NCBI RefSeq assembly: GCF_018687715.1 | Contig: NC_056765.1 | Span: 30,836,254-30,900,253 of the forward strand | DNA length: 64,000 nucleotides | Reading direction: 5' to 3' | Source: Carya illinoinensis | Lineage: Eukaryota > Streptophyta > Magnoliopsida > Fagales > Juglandaceae | Part shown: one piece after another, positions 11,321-22,668 of the stretch | How positions within the stretch are numbered: position 1 is the stretch's first letter | Layout of the letters: every line of letters begins with the position of its first letter | Notes under the pieces: generated by a model | The model's database searches: none | Seen by the model: only the letters and a program-made list of their open reading frames with translations | What the model was told of the DNA's origin: nothing | Made by a program: the position numbers and the translations under genes

Positions 11321-11759
11321 GTTAAGCTTTTAGTTTGTTAGTTAGGCTGAGCAAAGTGATAGATGGACTTCCAATCTTGAAAGCAGCTACATGTACGCAA
11401 TGAAGTATGAAGATTGAAGACTGATATAGAATTGGCCTTCATCATCGGTCTGTTGGAGCTAATCTCGAGACTTTTATACACAGAGGAGACAAGGCATTCA
11501 CTGAAAAGTAATGATATATATCCAACACATATCATAATATACGCAGAAAAATAGTATTATTTTTATAAGGCATTTTATAAAACTACCTCTCCTTTTAAAA
11601 TAGAGCTTCGCGAGGCAGAGGAGAAATCATTAGTGCAATTGTTCCTCATTGTACTTCTTGTTAGAATCATTTGCAGGAATTCCTGATGGCCTGTTGATAT
11701 TTTGTTGTTTTCATGCCGTACAATCACTGAGTGGGTGCTACCTATTATTAAAATCAATC
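11321..11759. other. intergenic, nothing recognised
   Basis: Between the NLR flank and the beta-glucosidase relic. No gene or repeat boundary recognised on either strand. Confidence 0.4.
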
Positions 11760-11945
11760 ATTCTTTGAAAATCAAGTCGAATGAACCGATCTAGATCATG
11801 TTGGAGATATTTGCTAGTTTAGTTGACTCATAGTTATAGCCCAAATTATTATTGGAAAATACTCCTTTAATGTATTCTAAATGCATGCACATCTCTATGA
11901 TGAAATTGCAATAGGACACAAGATGCAGGTAGAAATGGAGACGTA

Positions 11946-12379
11946 TGTCACCACCTAGGGTTTTTTTGAAAATTTCTTAACCTTCTAGAAGCCTCCAAGT
12001 CCTTTGTAATCTTGTGGAATTGTGTAGAGTCATCTAGAAGGGGCGTTATAGACAATTCTAGAGTAGTGTTCTAGAAAGGGCATTATAGACAATTCTAGAG
12101 TAGGAATCTAGAAAATTCTTTACCCTTAGATTGATGACAAGTGTCACAATCCTAACCATTCTTTGTACCAAGAGCTCCCTATAAATAGAGGGGCTCTCAT
12201 TTGTATAAATCACCAAGCAATAGAGCTAACAAGTTCTCTAGAGCATCTCTCTCTATCTTCTCTCTCTAGCTTTGTTCTCTATTGTCTTGAGTCCTTTAGA
12301 AGGCTTACTTAGGAGCTTTGTGGAGAGAAAGCCTCCTAAGGCCGCACGGGTCGAGTGAAGAAATTCTAAGTCCGTGACA
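11946..12379 (+). repeat. 5' LTR
   Basis: 434 bp, starting TGTCACCACC and ending GTCCGTGACA. It contains a TATA box (TATAAATAG, 12180-12188), the probable promoter. It also has an internal near-repeat of about 38 bp around TTATAGACAATTCTAGAGTA (12045-12118). Confidence 0.95.
12180..12188 (+). promoter_or_regulatory. TATA box in the 5' LTR
   Basis: TATAAATAG preceded by CTCCC in the second half of the LTR, the usual position for the U3 promoter. Duplicated in the 3' LTR at 17329-17337, where it could drive transcription outward into the beta-glucosidase relic. Confidence 0.7.
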
Positions 12380-12381
12380 GT

Positions 12382-12394
12382 TGGTATCAGAGCC
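12382..12394 (+). other. primer-binding site (initiator tRNA-Met)
   Basis: TGGTATCAGAGCC two bases after the 5' LTR, the standard minus-strand primer site of plant Ty1 and Ty3 elements using tRNA-iMet. Confidence 0.9.
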
Positions 12395-12406
12395 AACCAA
12401 GTTAGG

Positions 12407-15400
12407 ATGGCGGATCAAAGCGGGATCACCATGGAGGTCCAGGACACACGGAAGAGCAAGAGGTCGAAGGACTCAAGCTCATCTATGGAGTCTCGTCTCG
12501 ATGGGATCGAGAGGGCCATGGCCAAAATATTGGCCAAGATCGAAGAATGGGATCAATCTCACATGGAGGTGAGCACCCTCGACAACACGGTGACGAGGAT
12601 GGAGGTGGCAGTAGCGGATGTCAGGGACCAACTTGACATCATGGAGTAAGGTTTGGAGGAGCTAGGATTGGAGGGACAATCCGAATCGCTCAAGAAGTCC
12701 ATTTTGAGCACCATCCACCCCACCATCGAGGCACAACGTGTTGAGAATGTTGATTTCCAAGACTGGGTCTTGGGGGAGCTAACAAAACTCCAAGGGCAAA
12801 TGGAGGAATACCGCGTCGGTCTGGAGGAGACCAAGGCGAATTGGGCCATATGCAAGCGGGCAATGGCTAATGGGGGCGCCGTCGGAGCTGGAATGATGGC
12901 GACACCAAGGGTGGATACCCCCAAACCAAAAGAGTTCGATGGCAAGCGGGATGCCAAAGAACTTGACAACTACATGTGGCACATGGAGCGCTACTTTGAA
13001 GCTTTGAACATGCAAGACGAGCGTGTCAAGGTACGTACTGCTTCCTTCTATCTTACTAATCTTGCTGGTACTTGGTGGCGTCGTAAGCATAGTGAGATAG
13101 AAAGGGGTACTTGCACCATTGATTCTTGGGAGGAGTTCAAGCGAGAACTCAAGAGGCAATTCTATCCCGAGAATGTGGCTATCCATGCGCGGAAGAGAAT
13201 GAAGGAGTTGAAGCACACCTCTTCTATCCGCAACTATGTCGAGGAATTTTCTGCCCTCATGCTTCAAATTACAAACATGAGTGAAGAAGATCTCCTCTTC
13301 AACTTCACCGATGGTCTCAAGTCTTGGGTGGCTCAAGAACTCAAGCGTCGTGGGGTCAACGACATCTCCACCGCCTTGACCGTGGCAGAAACCTTAGAAG
13401 AATTCGAGTATCATAAGAGTGACAACTCTTTGAAACCCAAGTCTTCAAAGGATAATCACAGTAAGGGTGAGGGAGCGAAGGGGTTCAAACCACAGTACAA
13501 AGACCGTGGAGACAAGCCTTCAACATCAAAGGAGGGCAAGAAAGACTACTCCAAAGATAAGAAGCCAAAGGATGCTTGCTTCCTTTGCAACGGACCACAT
13601 TGGGCTAGAGATTGTCCCAAGAGGAAGGCCCTCAATGCCATGTTGGAGGAGAAGGAAGTTCAAGAGAAGTCGCACCTAGGGTGTCTACAACTTCTCAACT
13701 CCCTCAAGGCAAGCACGAAACCAACCACCAAGGATGGATCCCTGATGTTTGTAGAGGTACTTGTCAATGGGAAGAAGAGTCATGCCATGGTCGAATCAGG
13801 AGCTTCTCACAACTTCATTAAAAAGGAGGAGGCCACACGGCTAGGGATTCCTCTTAAGAAGGGTCAAGGATGGCTGAAGACTGTGAATTCTGAGGCCAAA
13901 CCCCTTGATGGCGTAGCTCACGGGGTGGAGCTACAACTTGGCACTTGGAGAGGTACGGTGGATTTCTCCGTCGCTCCCATGGATGACTTCAAAATCGTAT
14001 TGGGGATGGAATTCTTGAGACAGTTCAATGTAGTGTCTCTTCCCCACTACAACTCGGTGTGTATCTTGGAGGGCGGTCCATGCATGATACCCACCGTGTC
14101 CAAGCCAAACACCACCCAACTTCTATCCGCCATGCAATTCAAGAAAGGATGGAAGAAGGGCGAGGTGTCTTACTTGGCTTCTATGGAGGAAGGTGAAGTG
14201 AAGATTTCCTCCCCTCCACCCAAGGAAATCCAAAAAGTCCTTAGGGACTATGAGGATGTCATGCCCCCAGAGTTACCCAAGCAACTACCACCTAGGAGAG
14301 AGGTGGACCATCAGATCGAGATGGAACCCGGCGCCAAACCACCGGCCAAAGCACCTTATCGCATGTCACCTCCAGAGCTTGAAGAACTAAGGAGGCAATT
14401 GAAGGAGCTACTTGATGCCGGATTCATCCAACCCTCCAAGGCACCATATGGGGCACCTGTGTTGTTCCAAAAGAAACATGATGGGTCGTTGCGGTTGTGC
14501 ATCGACTACCGAGCTCTAAACAAGGTAACCATCAAAAACAAATACCCAATTCCTTTGATTGCTGATTTATTTGATCAATTGGGCCATGCAAAGTACTTCT
14601 CTAAGCTTGATCTAAGATCGGGATACTATCAAGTGAGGATTGCGGAAGGGGATAAAGCAAAGACAACTTGTGTAACTCGCTCTGGAGCATACGAGTTTCT
14701 AGTGATGCCCTTTGGCCTCACAAATGCTCCAGCTACCTTATGTACGCTCATGAACAAGATCTTCCATCCCTATCTTGATCAGTTTGTGGTAGTCTATCTA
14801 GATGATATCGTCATCTATAGTTCTACCCTTGAAGAACATGTGGAGCATCTAAGGGTTGTTTTCCGTGTCCTAAAGGAAAACCAACTCTATGTCAAAAAGG
14901 AGAAGTGCTCGTTTGCACTAAACGAAGTCCATTTCCTTGGCCACAAAATCCAAGGTGGAAAACTTAGCATGGAAGAGGGGAAAATTGAGGCAATCAAGAA
15001 GTGGGATCCTCCCACTAAGGTTACCGAGCTCCGATCCTTCCTTGGGCTTGTCAATTATTATAGGAGATTTATAAAGGGATACTCTACAAGAGCATCCCCC
15101 CTCACCGACCTGCTCAAGAAGAACAAGACATGGGAGTGGTCTTCAAGGTGTCAGGAAGCCTTTGACGATCTGAAGACAGCCGTAACGGAGGAACCGGTCT
15201 TGGCCCTACCAGATTGTACCAAGCCTTTTGAGGTACAATCCGATGCATCAGACTTTGCCATAGGGGGAGTTCTCATGCAAGAGGGACATCCCATTGCATA
15301 TGAGAGTCGCAAACTCAATGAAACTGAGAGGCGATACACCGTGCAAGAGAAGGAGATGACGGCTATCATCCACTGCCTCAGAGTTTGGCGACACTATCTG

Positions 15401-17040
15401 CTTGGCTCCCATTTTGTGGTCAAGACAGACAACATTGCCACTAGTTACTTCCAGAGTCAGAAGAAACTAAGCCCAAAGCAAGCTAGGTGGCAAGACTTCT
15501 TGGCAGAATTTGACTTTGTCTTGGAGTACAAACTCGGCAAGGCCAACCTCGTTGCAGATGCATTAAGTAGAAAAGGGCGAGCTTTCTGCGATCACTCTAG
15601 CTCAAGGGGAGCTACTTGACATGATCCGTGAAGGCATGAAGCATGATCCCTTAGCCAAGAACTTGGTGAACATGGCTAAGGAAGGGAAAACCAAGAGATT
15701 CTGGGTAGAGGACGGTCTTCTCTACACCATCAGGCGGCGAATCTATGTTCCAAAGTGGAGAAACCTGCGGAGGAACCTTATCAAGGAATGCCATGATTCC
15801 TTGTGGGCTGGACATCCGGGCCAACGACGTACTCGAGCTTTGCTGGAAGCTTCATACTATTGGCCTCAACTGAGAGACGAGGTGGAACTCTTCATGAAGA
15901 CTTGTCTTGTGTGTTAACAAGATAAGGTGGAGAATCAGAGTCCTGCAGGATTGCTAGAACCACTACCCATTCCTTCACATCCATGGGAGAGTGTGAGCAT
16001 GGATTTTATAGTGGCTCTACCTAAATCCGAGGGGTGCGGTACCCTCATTGTGATGGAAGATCGATTCTCCAAGTATGCCACCTTCATAGCGGCCCCTAAA
16101 GATTGCTCAGCTGAAGAAACTGCAAAATTATTCTTCAAGCATGTGGTGAAGTATTGGGGCTTACCACGGAGCATCATTAGTGATCGAGACCCTCACTTCA
16201 CAGGAAAATTCTGGTCAGGACTATTCAAGCTTACGGGGTCTGCCCTACATTTCTCTACCAGCTTTCACCCTCAGACAGATGGACAAACTGAGAGGGCGAA
16301 TGCCTTGCTGGAGTTATACTTGAGGCACTTTGTAAGTGCCAACCAATCCGATTGGGCTAAGTTATTGGATGTCGCTCAATTCTCCTATAATTTACAAAGG
16401 AGCGAATCCACAAACAAAAGCCCATTTGAGATTGTAATGGGACAGCAACCACTTACTCCCCAGTCGTTGGAGACAAGCTATGAGGGGAATTGTCCAACGG
16501 CCTTCAAGGTTGCTAAGTCTTGGAACGAACAACTGGATGTGACCCCGCTCCTACTTAGACAAAGCAACCAAGAAAATGAAGAAGTGGGCTGATCAGAAGA
16601 GAAGGCACGCAGAGTATCGTATAGGCGACTTGGTGTTAGTAAAGATCTTGTCGAGCCAATACAAGTTCACAAGAAAGCTACACAAGGGACTTGTACGACG
16701 TTATGAGGGACCATTCCCAATCATCAAGAAAATAAGGAAGGTCCCCTACAAACTGGACTTACCCTCCAAGTTCAAACTTCATCCAGTCTTCCATGTCAGC
16801 TGCTTGAAGCCTTACCATGGTGATGAAGAAGAGCCAACACGAGGAGAGTCTAAGCGTGCACCCTTGGGCATAACTACCACTTTTGATAAAGAAGTAGAAG
16901 AAATCTTGGCGGACCGTGTCATCAGGCGAAAGAGTCATATGCCACGCCAAGAATACTTGATCAAGTGGAAGGGATTGCCCGAAAGTGAGACAACTTGGGA
17001 ACCAAAGGAGTCGTTGTGGCAATTTGAAGATCACATCTGA
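12407..17040 (+). pseudogene. gag-pol polyprotein of the Ty3 chromovirus, broken by two stops and two frameshifts
   Basis: Begins at ATG 12407 (MADQSG). Gag includes the retrotrans_gag region (about 12900-13400) and a zinc knuckle [13 protein letters not shown]. The protease motif reads [11 protein letters not shown], with Glu where the family has the catalytic Asp. RT has [11 protein letters not shown] (about 14790), RNase H has [12 protein letters not shown], integrase has an H2C2 finger ending TCLVC (15917), DDE residues in SMDFIVALP, SDRDPHFTG and ERANALLE, and a chromodomain near the end (VEEILADRVI...LIKWKGLPESETTWEP). Breaks: TAA at 12647-12649 in gag; a one-base gain near 15571-15577 after RNase H; TAA at 15916-15918 inside integrase (CAA to TAA); a one-base gain in a C run near 16540-16545. 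Each domain is otherwise well preserved. Confidence 0.9.
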
Positions 17041-17080
17041 AGGTTCCATGAAGACACCGCGTCAAGGACGTCGCGAAGCT

Positions 17081-17093
17081 TGGTGGGGGAGAA
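17081..17093 (+). other. polypurine tract
   Basis: TGGTGGGGGAGAA directly before the 3' LTR; primes plus-strand synthesis in LTR elements. Confidence 0.8.
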
Positions 17094-17527
17094 TGTCACC
17101 ACCTAGGGTTTTTTTGAGAATTTCCTAACCTTCTAGAAGCCTCCAAGTCCTTTGTAATCTTGTGGAATTGTGTAGAGTCATCTAGAAGGGGCGTTATAGA
17201 CAATTCTAGAGTAGTGTTCTAGAAAGGGCATTATAGACAATTTTAGAGTAGGAATCTAGAAAGTTCTTTACCCTTGGATTGATGACAAGTGTCACAATCC
17301 TAACCATTCTTTGTACCAAGAGCTCCCTATAAATAGAGGGGCTCTCATTTGTATAAATCACCAAGCAATAGAGCTAACAAGTTCTCTAGAGCATCTCTCT
17401 CTATCTTCTCTCTCTAGCTTTGTTCTCTATTGTCTTGAGTCCTTTAGAAGGCTTACTTAGGAGCTTTGTGGAGAGAAAGCCTCCTAAGGCCGCACGGGTC
17501 GAGTGAAGAAATTCTAAGTCCGTGACA
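17094..17527 (+). repeat. 3' LTR
   Basis: 434 bp, same length as the 5' LTR with about five differences, all transitions, mostly in the first third (for example GAGAATTTCC against GAAAATTTCT). Followed by the target duplication CGTA and the second half of beta-glucosidase exon 3. Confidence 0.95.
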
Positions 17528-17929
17528 CGTAGCTGTTGATCAATAACATCACTATAAGGTATGGTGCACAGTACAAAAAGATTATCGTATTAGCTATTGA
17601 AGTCCATTGTGATCATAACTTGGAAATTTCTAGCTTTTGAGCCTAGCATGATATAAAAGATTATCATATATGAAAATTCTGGATGATTTTGCAACATTTA
17701 TGATCCTTCTTTCTTTTCTTTTCTTTTTTTGACACATTGGGATTATGAAGGAAATGGGTTTAGGTGCATACAGGTTCTCAATCTCATGGTCCTGAGTTTT
17801 ACCAAGTAAGTTTATGATATGAATTGAACTATTATAAGAATTCAGGAAAAATTAGAAAAGGGAAAAAACAACTTATATATTTCCTATCTACTATACAGTA
17901 AAAAATAGAAAAAATTATATTCTTAAATC

Positions 17930-18075
17930 AGTGTATAAAGCACACTTCATAAAGTGTTTACATAACATAATTTGGTTTGAAAGATAAATTTTAAAATTTG
18001 AATATTACAAATTATCAAACATTATCATTTAAGTTATATAAATGTTGTGCTTATATCGATTTGAGAATAGAATAA
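17930..18075. mobile_element. MITE, GTGTATAAAGCACAC family
   Basis: AT-rich short element starting near GTGTATAAAGCACAC and carrying ACATAACATAATTTGG...AAATTTGAATATTACAA. Related copies, some in reverse orientation, lie at 40548-40655 and at 48236-48339 plus 53662-53690 (split by a CACTA element). Exact ends and target duplication are uncertain. Confidence 0.55.
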
Positions 18076-18229
18076 CTCAAAAAAATATATTTTAAAAAAA
18101 AATTCAGAAGAATGTCAAATTTTTTACCTCAACCTAACAAGCGAATTATGTTAATTTCTTAATTAATGCACGGGCTATATTGGAAACTATTCAAAACCAC
18201 CAAGTTTGAAACATACAGTCTCTTCGAAT

Positions 18230-18372
18230 TCAAATGAAAATGCTCTATGGAACTCATTTTCCAGTTACGTTGGGGTTGGAAAATGGCTTCAAAAGCTCAT
18301 ACGGCATAACCCTAGCTCCTACTCTATTCTTCAAACTATTCTTGGCATTCCTTTCATCAATTATCTGGTCAG
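18230..18372 (-). pseudogene. lipoxygenase 3'-end relic
   Basis: About 140 bp closely matching the last coding stretch of the intact lipoxygenase (37610-37745), in the same orientation and again just downstream of beta-glucosidase sequence. The C-terminal tail is broken: reading in frame gives TGA in place of the Gly codon and TAG in place of Tyr just before the final Ser-Ile-Phe-Ile (intact gene: GVPYSISI). Similarity stops near 18372. With relic A it forms a shrunken copy of the beta-glucosidase/lipoxygenase pair. Confidence 0.85.
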
Positions 18373-18394
18373 GGTGTGTTAGTGGAGGACAACT

Positions 18395-18600
18395 CATTCA
18401 TTCACGTTATTCGCAAATCACTTTACCCAACACAAGCATGTGGCCGACACTCAACATCATGCGTTGCCAACACGATGACATGCAACCATCATTCAACATG
18501 CCATGTACTATTCCAACCAATAATGTAGTTTGTTTCTTTCATTCATTCCAAGCTTGACTTCCCATCACGAGTAGTACTTGACGAATATTAAATTCACACG
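18395..18600. repeat. second copy of the NLR upstream flank
   Basis: Shares with 10958-11320 the blocks AAATCACTTTACCCAA, GCATGTGGCCGACA, AACATGCCAT, AATGTAGTTTG and CATTCCAAGCTTGACTTCCC, ending in AAATTCACACG. No NLR coding sequence adjoins it, so the resistance gene that belonged here has been lost or never copied. Confidence 0.7.
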
Positions 18601-18635
18601 TCTATGAAGATTCCAAGCAACTTGAACCCCTGATG

Positions 18636-18760
18636 CTTGCTTTTATAACCATGCACTACTACAAACTTATACCACAAGATCAGGAGGAGATGATGATGTT
18701 TCACAAAGATTAATATTTGATGACTATTGCTTTAGAATCTTCTTGAGTAATAATATTTCC
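18636..18760 (+). repeat. copy of the beta-glucosidase 5' flank
   Basis: GCTTTTATAACCATGCACTA (from 18639) and TTAATATTTGATGACTATTG (from 18710) both recur at 27653 and 27861, upstream of the intact beta-glucosidase. Between these blocks the downstream copy has a 148-bp MITE; this copy has the empty site. Confidence 0.75.
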
Positions 18761-20952
18761 CTCATGACTTCAAAGCTTGAGCCAAAAAATTGTTGGGATG
18801 ACAATTCAGGTAGTATATTGATAAGAGAGATGCTCATTATCTTCACATTACATGTAATTTATTCTCTTTTTTTATCGTTCTATTTAAGCACAAATATTGA
18901 TACATCAAACCACATTGACAAGAAATTAAATTATGAGATCAAACCGGATTTGGTGTAAAAGCTTGCTTTACACCATCTAATAACAACACATTAGCCTTGT
19001 ATTCATTTTAGAAACAAATGAGACACATAGGGTTAGGGCAAAAAATTAAACTAAAATCAAGTCGATTTCTCATCTTCCATTTGAGACTAACCTATCAGAA
19101 TAACCAAGATCACTCTTTGTAAGCAAAACCAGATCTTCACAGGCTTGGTTGGGCTAGCAAGAGAGCGACAATTCCAATAACTAGCTATTCACTCTATCGC
19201 TCATCCGCATCACCTAATCATTTCTATTTTTTCAAAGAAAGAAAGAATGAATACTTTGCATCTCTCTTTTGTGCCCATGTATATTGTAAATATTGCTCAA
19301 TTTTACTGTAATTTTCAGCTCACCTATGTTCTCTCCAAGTTTGTAAATGTCTTTGTTGTAAGGTGAGATAAAGGAAACCAAGAGTGGGTTCATGATATTT
19401 ATATACTTATTAGCTAATTTATTAATTTTTGTGTTTTGTTAGCACTTTTCCTTCATCTCGTCCTGTTTATTCTCAGTAACATGTTAAAATTTCTTACATC
19501 GTTTGGATTTCTTTCTCAGTTAGTAGGAGAGAGAAAAGAAAGGGAAACAAATTTTTATTTTTATTTTTATAAAGAATATCATAGGCCCTCTTTAATTCTC
19601 AGTTTTGTGTTGGTTAATTTTTTATATATATAAAGAAAATTTTTGAATACCTATAAAGAAAACCAAAGGAAATAACTAAAAAAAATAAAAATAAAAAATA
19701 AAGTTTGTATATGAAATCCAAGGTATTAATGTTATCCAAAATCTTAGTTTCGCAACTTCAATTCCTTTTTCTAACACATATTTTCTTAACATCCAAACAT
19801 TTTCTTTGCATGCCATTTTTATACAACATCTTTCCTATTGTTAAATTTAAGTTTAACTTAATTAAGTCTGTTCAAAAGTTGAGATTTAATTGAGGAGAGA
19901 GTGACTGATGAGCTATGTTTGAGGAGAAAGAGAGAGAGAGCGAGCGATGAGTGGGGAGAGAGAGCTTGAGATTCGTTGCATTTGCATCCATCGTAACAAA
20001 GAAAGAGAGTTGACATGGTTGTTTGCTATTGAAGGGTGTAAAATTTAGATTTTCACATCATTCGGTTTCTAGGCGGCCCCTTTTACAAAAGTTTTGAATA
20101 TTTGAATCTTGTACCTGTAAGAATAATGTCTTCCTATAAAATTTAATCTATTTAATTATATAAAAGCCGAGTTACAACTGTCTAGGTGGCATTCATACCA
20201 TACAAATTGGGAATGAAAGGATGGAAAGAGAGACTTGCACCAATTGATGCCACGATTCCAAAGCAGCGGTTCGGTCTGAAACTCCCGAAACCAAACTGCT
20301 TCTACGTATAAAATGTTTCAGATTTGGACGTATTGGTTGACCCTCACTTCCTAATCCTATGTCCCTTCCAAGCACCTCAACCCCACGACATGACATTGAA
20401 GAAAAGAAAATTCTTGCATTTAAAATCCTATTGTCTTCCTCTTTCGATCCCATTTTTCTTCATCTAGAACGTACTCGAGTCTCCAGCACTAACAAAAGTG
20501 CAGAGAGAAAGAGTAATCCCAGGACAACCTCTTCTGGCTAAGGCCGGGTCTAGTCAATTCGTCCATGTTAATGTCTTCCTCTTCTGTGATTGGGTGGGAA
20601 TACCTTCGGAGTGAGATTTTTGGGTGGATGGAGTAGTAGTTGATTCAGAAGAGGAAGAAGGAGGAGGCTGATGAGTGTGTGACGACATAGTTTCAGTCTC
20701 TTCCACCATTATCTGAGAGTCATGTTTTAGTAGCATTCGATTTCAAGCGCCATTAGTTGGTTAATTCGAAATTTGCAAATTAGTTGAGTTAGCTTTTTCA
20801 TTTCCTTGAAAGCGATAGGCAATGTCATCGGTGACGATTTGAGTTTCATTTTCTCTTCATTTCTTCAGTTCTCTCAACTGAACGGAGGCAATATTGTACC
20901 TCTTTTTATTCTCAATGTCTTTTTAGTGCTTGAATTATAATCACGAGATTGA
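18761..20952. other. intergenic, no gene recognised
   Basis: AT-rich sequence between two fragments of relic B. A few short frames exist, for example a Ser/Thr/Pro-rich minus-strand peptide at 20554-20736, but no family or splice structure is convincing. An A/G-rich stretch (GAGAGAGAGCGAGCG) lies near 19930-19965. Confidence 0.4.
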
Positions 20953-21642
20953 CTAAAAGACAAAAGGGGATGATAAGGATGATGTTCGGATGAGGTCAAA
21001 GACTCGAATAGGCACCCAAATGGTTTCCAGTGTCAGCCACCGACTCGGTCTGCATGAGGAGCCACATCTTGCTACTGTTGGAGTAGTTCTCGATGAGGGC
21101 CTTGACTCTCTTTGCAAAAGCACGTGCATTTCTTCGAAGCATAAGATGGCAGATGGAGAGAGAGCGAGGATGGGATTGTAGAGAAGAAGCTCTTTGAAAA
21201 GGATGCTGAGGAGCTTGGATTTGTGGATAAGGGAAACCAAATGACGCTTGAGAAGAAATTGGAAAAGTGTGAGGGATGGAATTTCTTGGGTGAAAATGAG
21301 AAGAGATTGGATAAGGTTCCAGAGAGTTTTGGGGAAATGAAGGAAGTGGTCGATAATGGTCGCCATTTTTTTGGCTGGAAAGCTTGGGGCGGAGATATAG
21401 CCACGAAGGACCAAAAGAAGAAACTTTGAGTGCCCAAGAGATTGAATATGATCTAGAAGAGAGGATTTGTGGTGGTCGATGGAAGAAAGCTGTGATCTAA
21501 GAGCAGAGGTGAAAAGAACAAAGTTGTTTGTTTGAGACACAAATATAGACTCTGGAGAAATAAAATGAAAAGGGGCTATAAATTGGAGAGAATTAAGATT
21601 GGTTGGTTTACCTTCAGTTTGAACTACAAATGGGCAGAACAT
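20953..21642 (-). pseudogene. probable U-box (PUB-type) E3 ligase N-terminal relic
   Basis: A minus-strand frame with an amphipathic helical stretch (LIHKSKLLSILFKELLL) followed by [19 protein letters not shown]. After that the frame shifts: the neighbouring frame continues ALIENYSNSSKMWLLMQTESV. This order resembles the UND domain that precedes the U-box in plant PUB proteins. No U-box or armadillo repeats follow, and a one-base indel breaks the domain. The upstream half is low-complexity Ser/Phe-rich and may not be coding. The family call is by motif memory only. Confidence 0.4.
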
Positions 21643-22145
21643 GTAAAGCCATCAAAATAAGTCTTTTTTTTTTCCGTATTTAACCCCTTTTTTTTTACGT
21701 CGTTTCAGTATCAAAAGGCAACATTATTTTACGTTCAGTTTTTTTTTTTTTCATATCAAATAATTGTGAAGAAATCTCAAATTGTGTACTACATTAGGTA
21801 AGTACTGTAACTTGATTTTGTATAATTGATCAATTATTGATCATTGAATAGACTCTGCAGACCGTTATATCAGGGGTCATATTGAGTATGGATTTGAATT
21901 CTTTTTGTATTTTATTGCATTCAATATGTTTGTATATTACTATATATTAAAACTACATTTCAATGAGTTTAGAATCTAGATACATATATGCATGTAGGTT
22001 TTGAGCATTGTAGTGAATCAATGTTTTGATGGATCAAGTCTTCATGTCTACAACAGTGAGTCTGTTATTGTTTGAGTTGTTAAAAAAATCTAATGATATG
22101 TTTAAGATTCTAATTTGTTCAGATATTTGGCGATAGTAATTTATC
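21643..22145. other. intergenic, T-rich, nothing recognised
   Basis: Contains several poly-T runs (21663-21750). No gene seen. Confidence 0.4.
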
Positions 22146-22149
22146 ATGA

Positions 22150-22313
22150 GTTTTGCTATATACAAGCACAGTCGCGCACTAATCTGTGTACCAACACTGA
22201 TTTATTCATACTTAAAATTTAAATTAACATTGTTTTCAATAAAATCTATTTTTTGACCAATCACATTACATTAGTGCACAGATTAGTGCACAATTGTGCT
22301 TGCAACTATACTT
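22150..22313. mobile_element. short inverted-repeat element (MITE)
   Basis: Ends are inverted repeats: AAGCACAGTCGCGCACTAATCTGTG on the left matches the complement of CACAGATTAGTGCACAATTGTGCTT on the right, with only a few mismatches, separated by about 100 AT-rich bases. Likely a deletion derivative of a TIR transposon. Target duplication not resolved. Confidence 0.65.
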
Positions 22314-22668
22314 TTCCATTTATCATATCGTTTTATTCATTACTTCCATTGTGATTTTAGTTTGCACAAGTGTCTGTTCTATGGTTTTAAACTTTATAGT
22401 TAACAATTGGTATCAACAATTTCTTTATATATTAGTTAAGTAATTAAGATTTAAATTATATAGGAGGCTTTATGTAATTTTTATGGACATTAAAGATAAA
22501 ACTATACAAGTATAAATATTTAAAGATCTCAAACTAACATTTTTCATTTGATCACAAATAATAAATTGAAATTAAAAATAAAAAATAAAAGCGCTCACAT
22601 TGTGCGGGATTTAAGCTAGTAATAATAATGATAAAAAGAAGGATCCAATTACTGATCAATGAGGATGG

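Larger units (their letters stand above)
11946..17527 (+). mobile_element. Ty3/gypsy chromovirus-type LTR retrotransposon
   Basis: A complete 5582-bp element: two 434-bp LTRs (TGTCA...TGACA), a primer-binding site matching initiator tRNA-Met, a polypurine tract, and gag-pol ordered protease, RT, RNase H, integrase, chromodomain. The order integrase last places it in Ty3/gypsy; the C-terminal chromodomain makes it a chromovirus. The target duplication is CGTA (11942-11945 and 17528-17531), extending to ACGTA if the shared terminal A is counted. The LTRs differ by about five bases by eye, all transitions, so insertion was fairly recent. The reading frame is broken in four places, so the copy cannot make a full polyprotein. 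Confidence 0.95.
11760..17860 (+). pseudogene. beta-glucosidase relic A: intron 2, exon 3 (split) and exon 4
   Basis: A degenerate copy of part of the intact beta-glucosidase at 29781-36621. 11766-11910 matches its intron 2 (32063-32189); 11911-11945 plus 17528-17558 is its 59-bp exon 3, interrupted by a Ty3 retrotransposon; 17737-17805 is exon 4; 17806-17860 is the following intron. Lesions by comparison with the intact copy: the exon 3 acceptor AG has lost its G; exon 3 has a 3-base insertion and a TAA stop (CAATAACATCAC against CAATACCATCAC); the exon 4 acceptor and first bases are deleted; exon 4 has CGA changed to TGA (TCATGGTCCTGAGTT). No other exons follow; sequence then passes into a MITE and a lipoxygenase fragment. 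Confidence 0.85.

Noticed and set aside
12045..12118. Tandem 38-bp units in the LTR as a separate insertion
   Set aside because: Present identically in both LTRs, so it is an inherent part of the element.
12779..16177. Minus-strand frames within the retrotransposon (185 aa, 136 aa and others)
   Set aside because: Antisense shadows of well-defined gag-pol domains.
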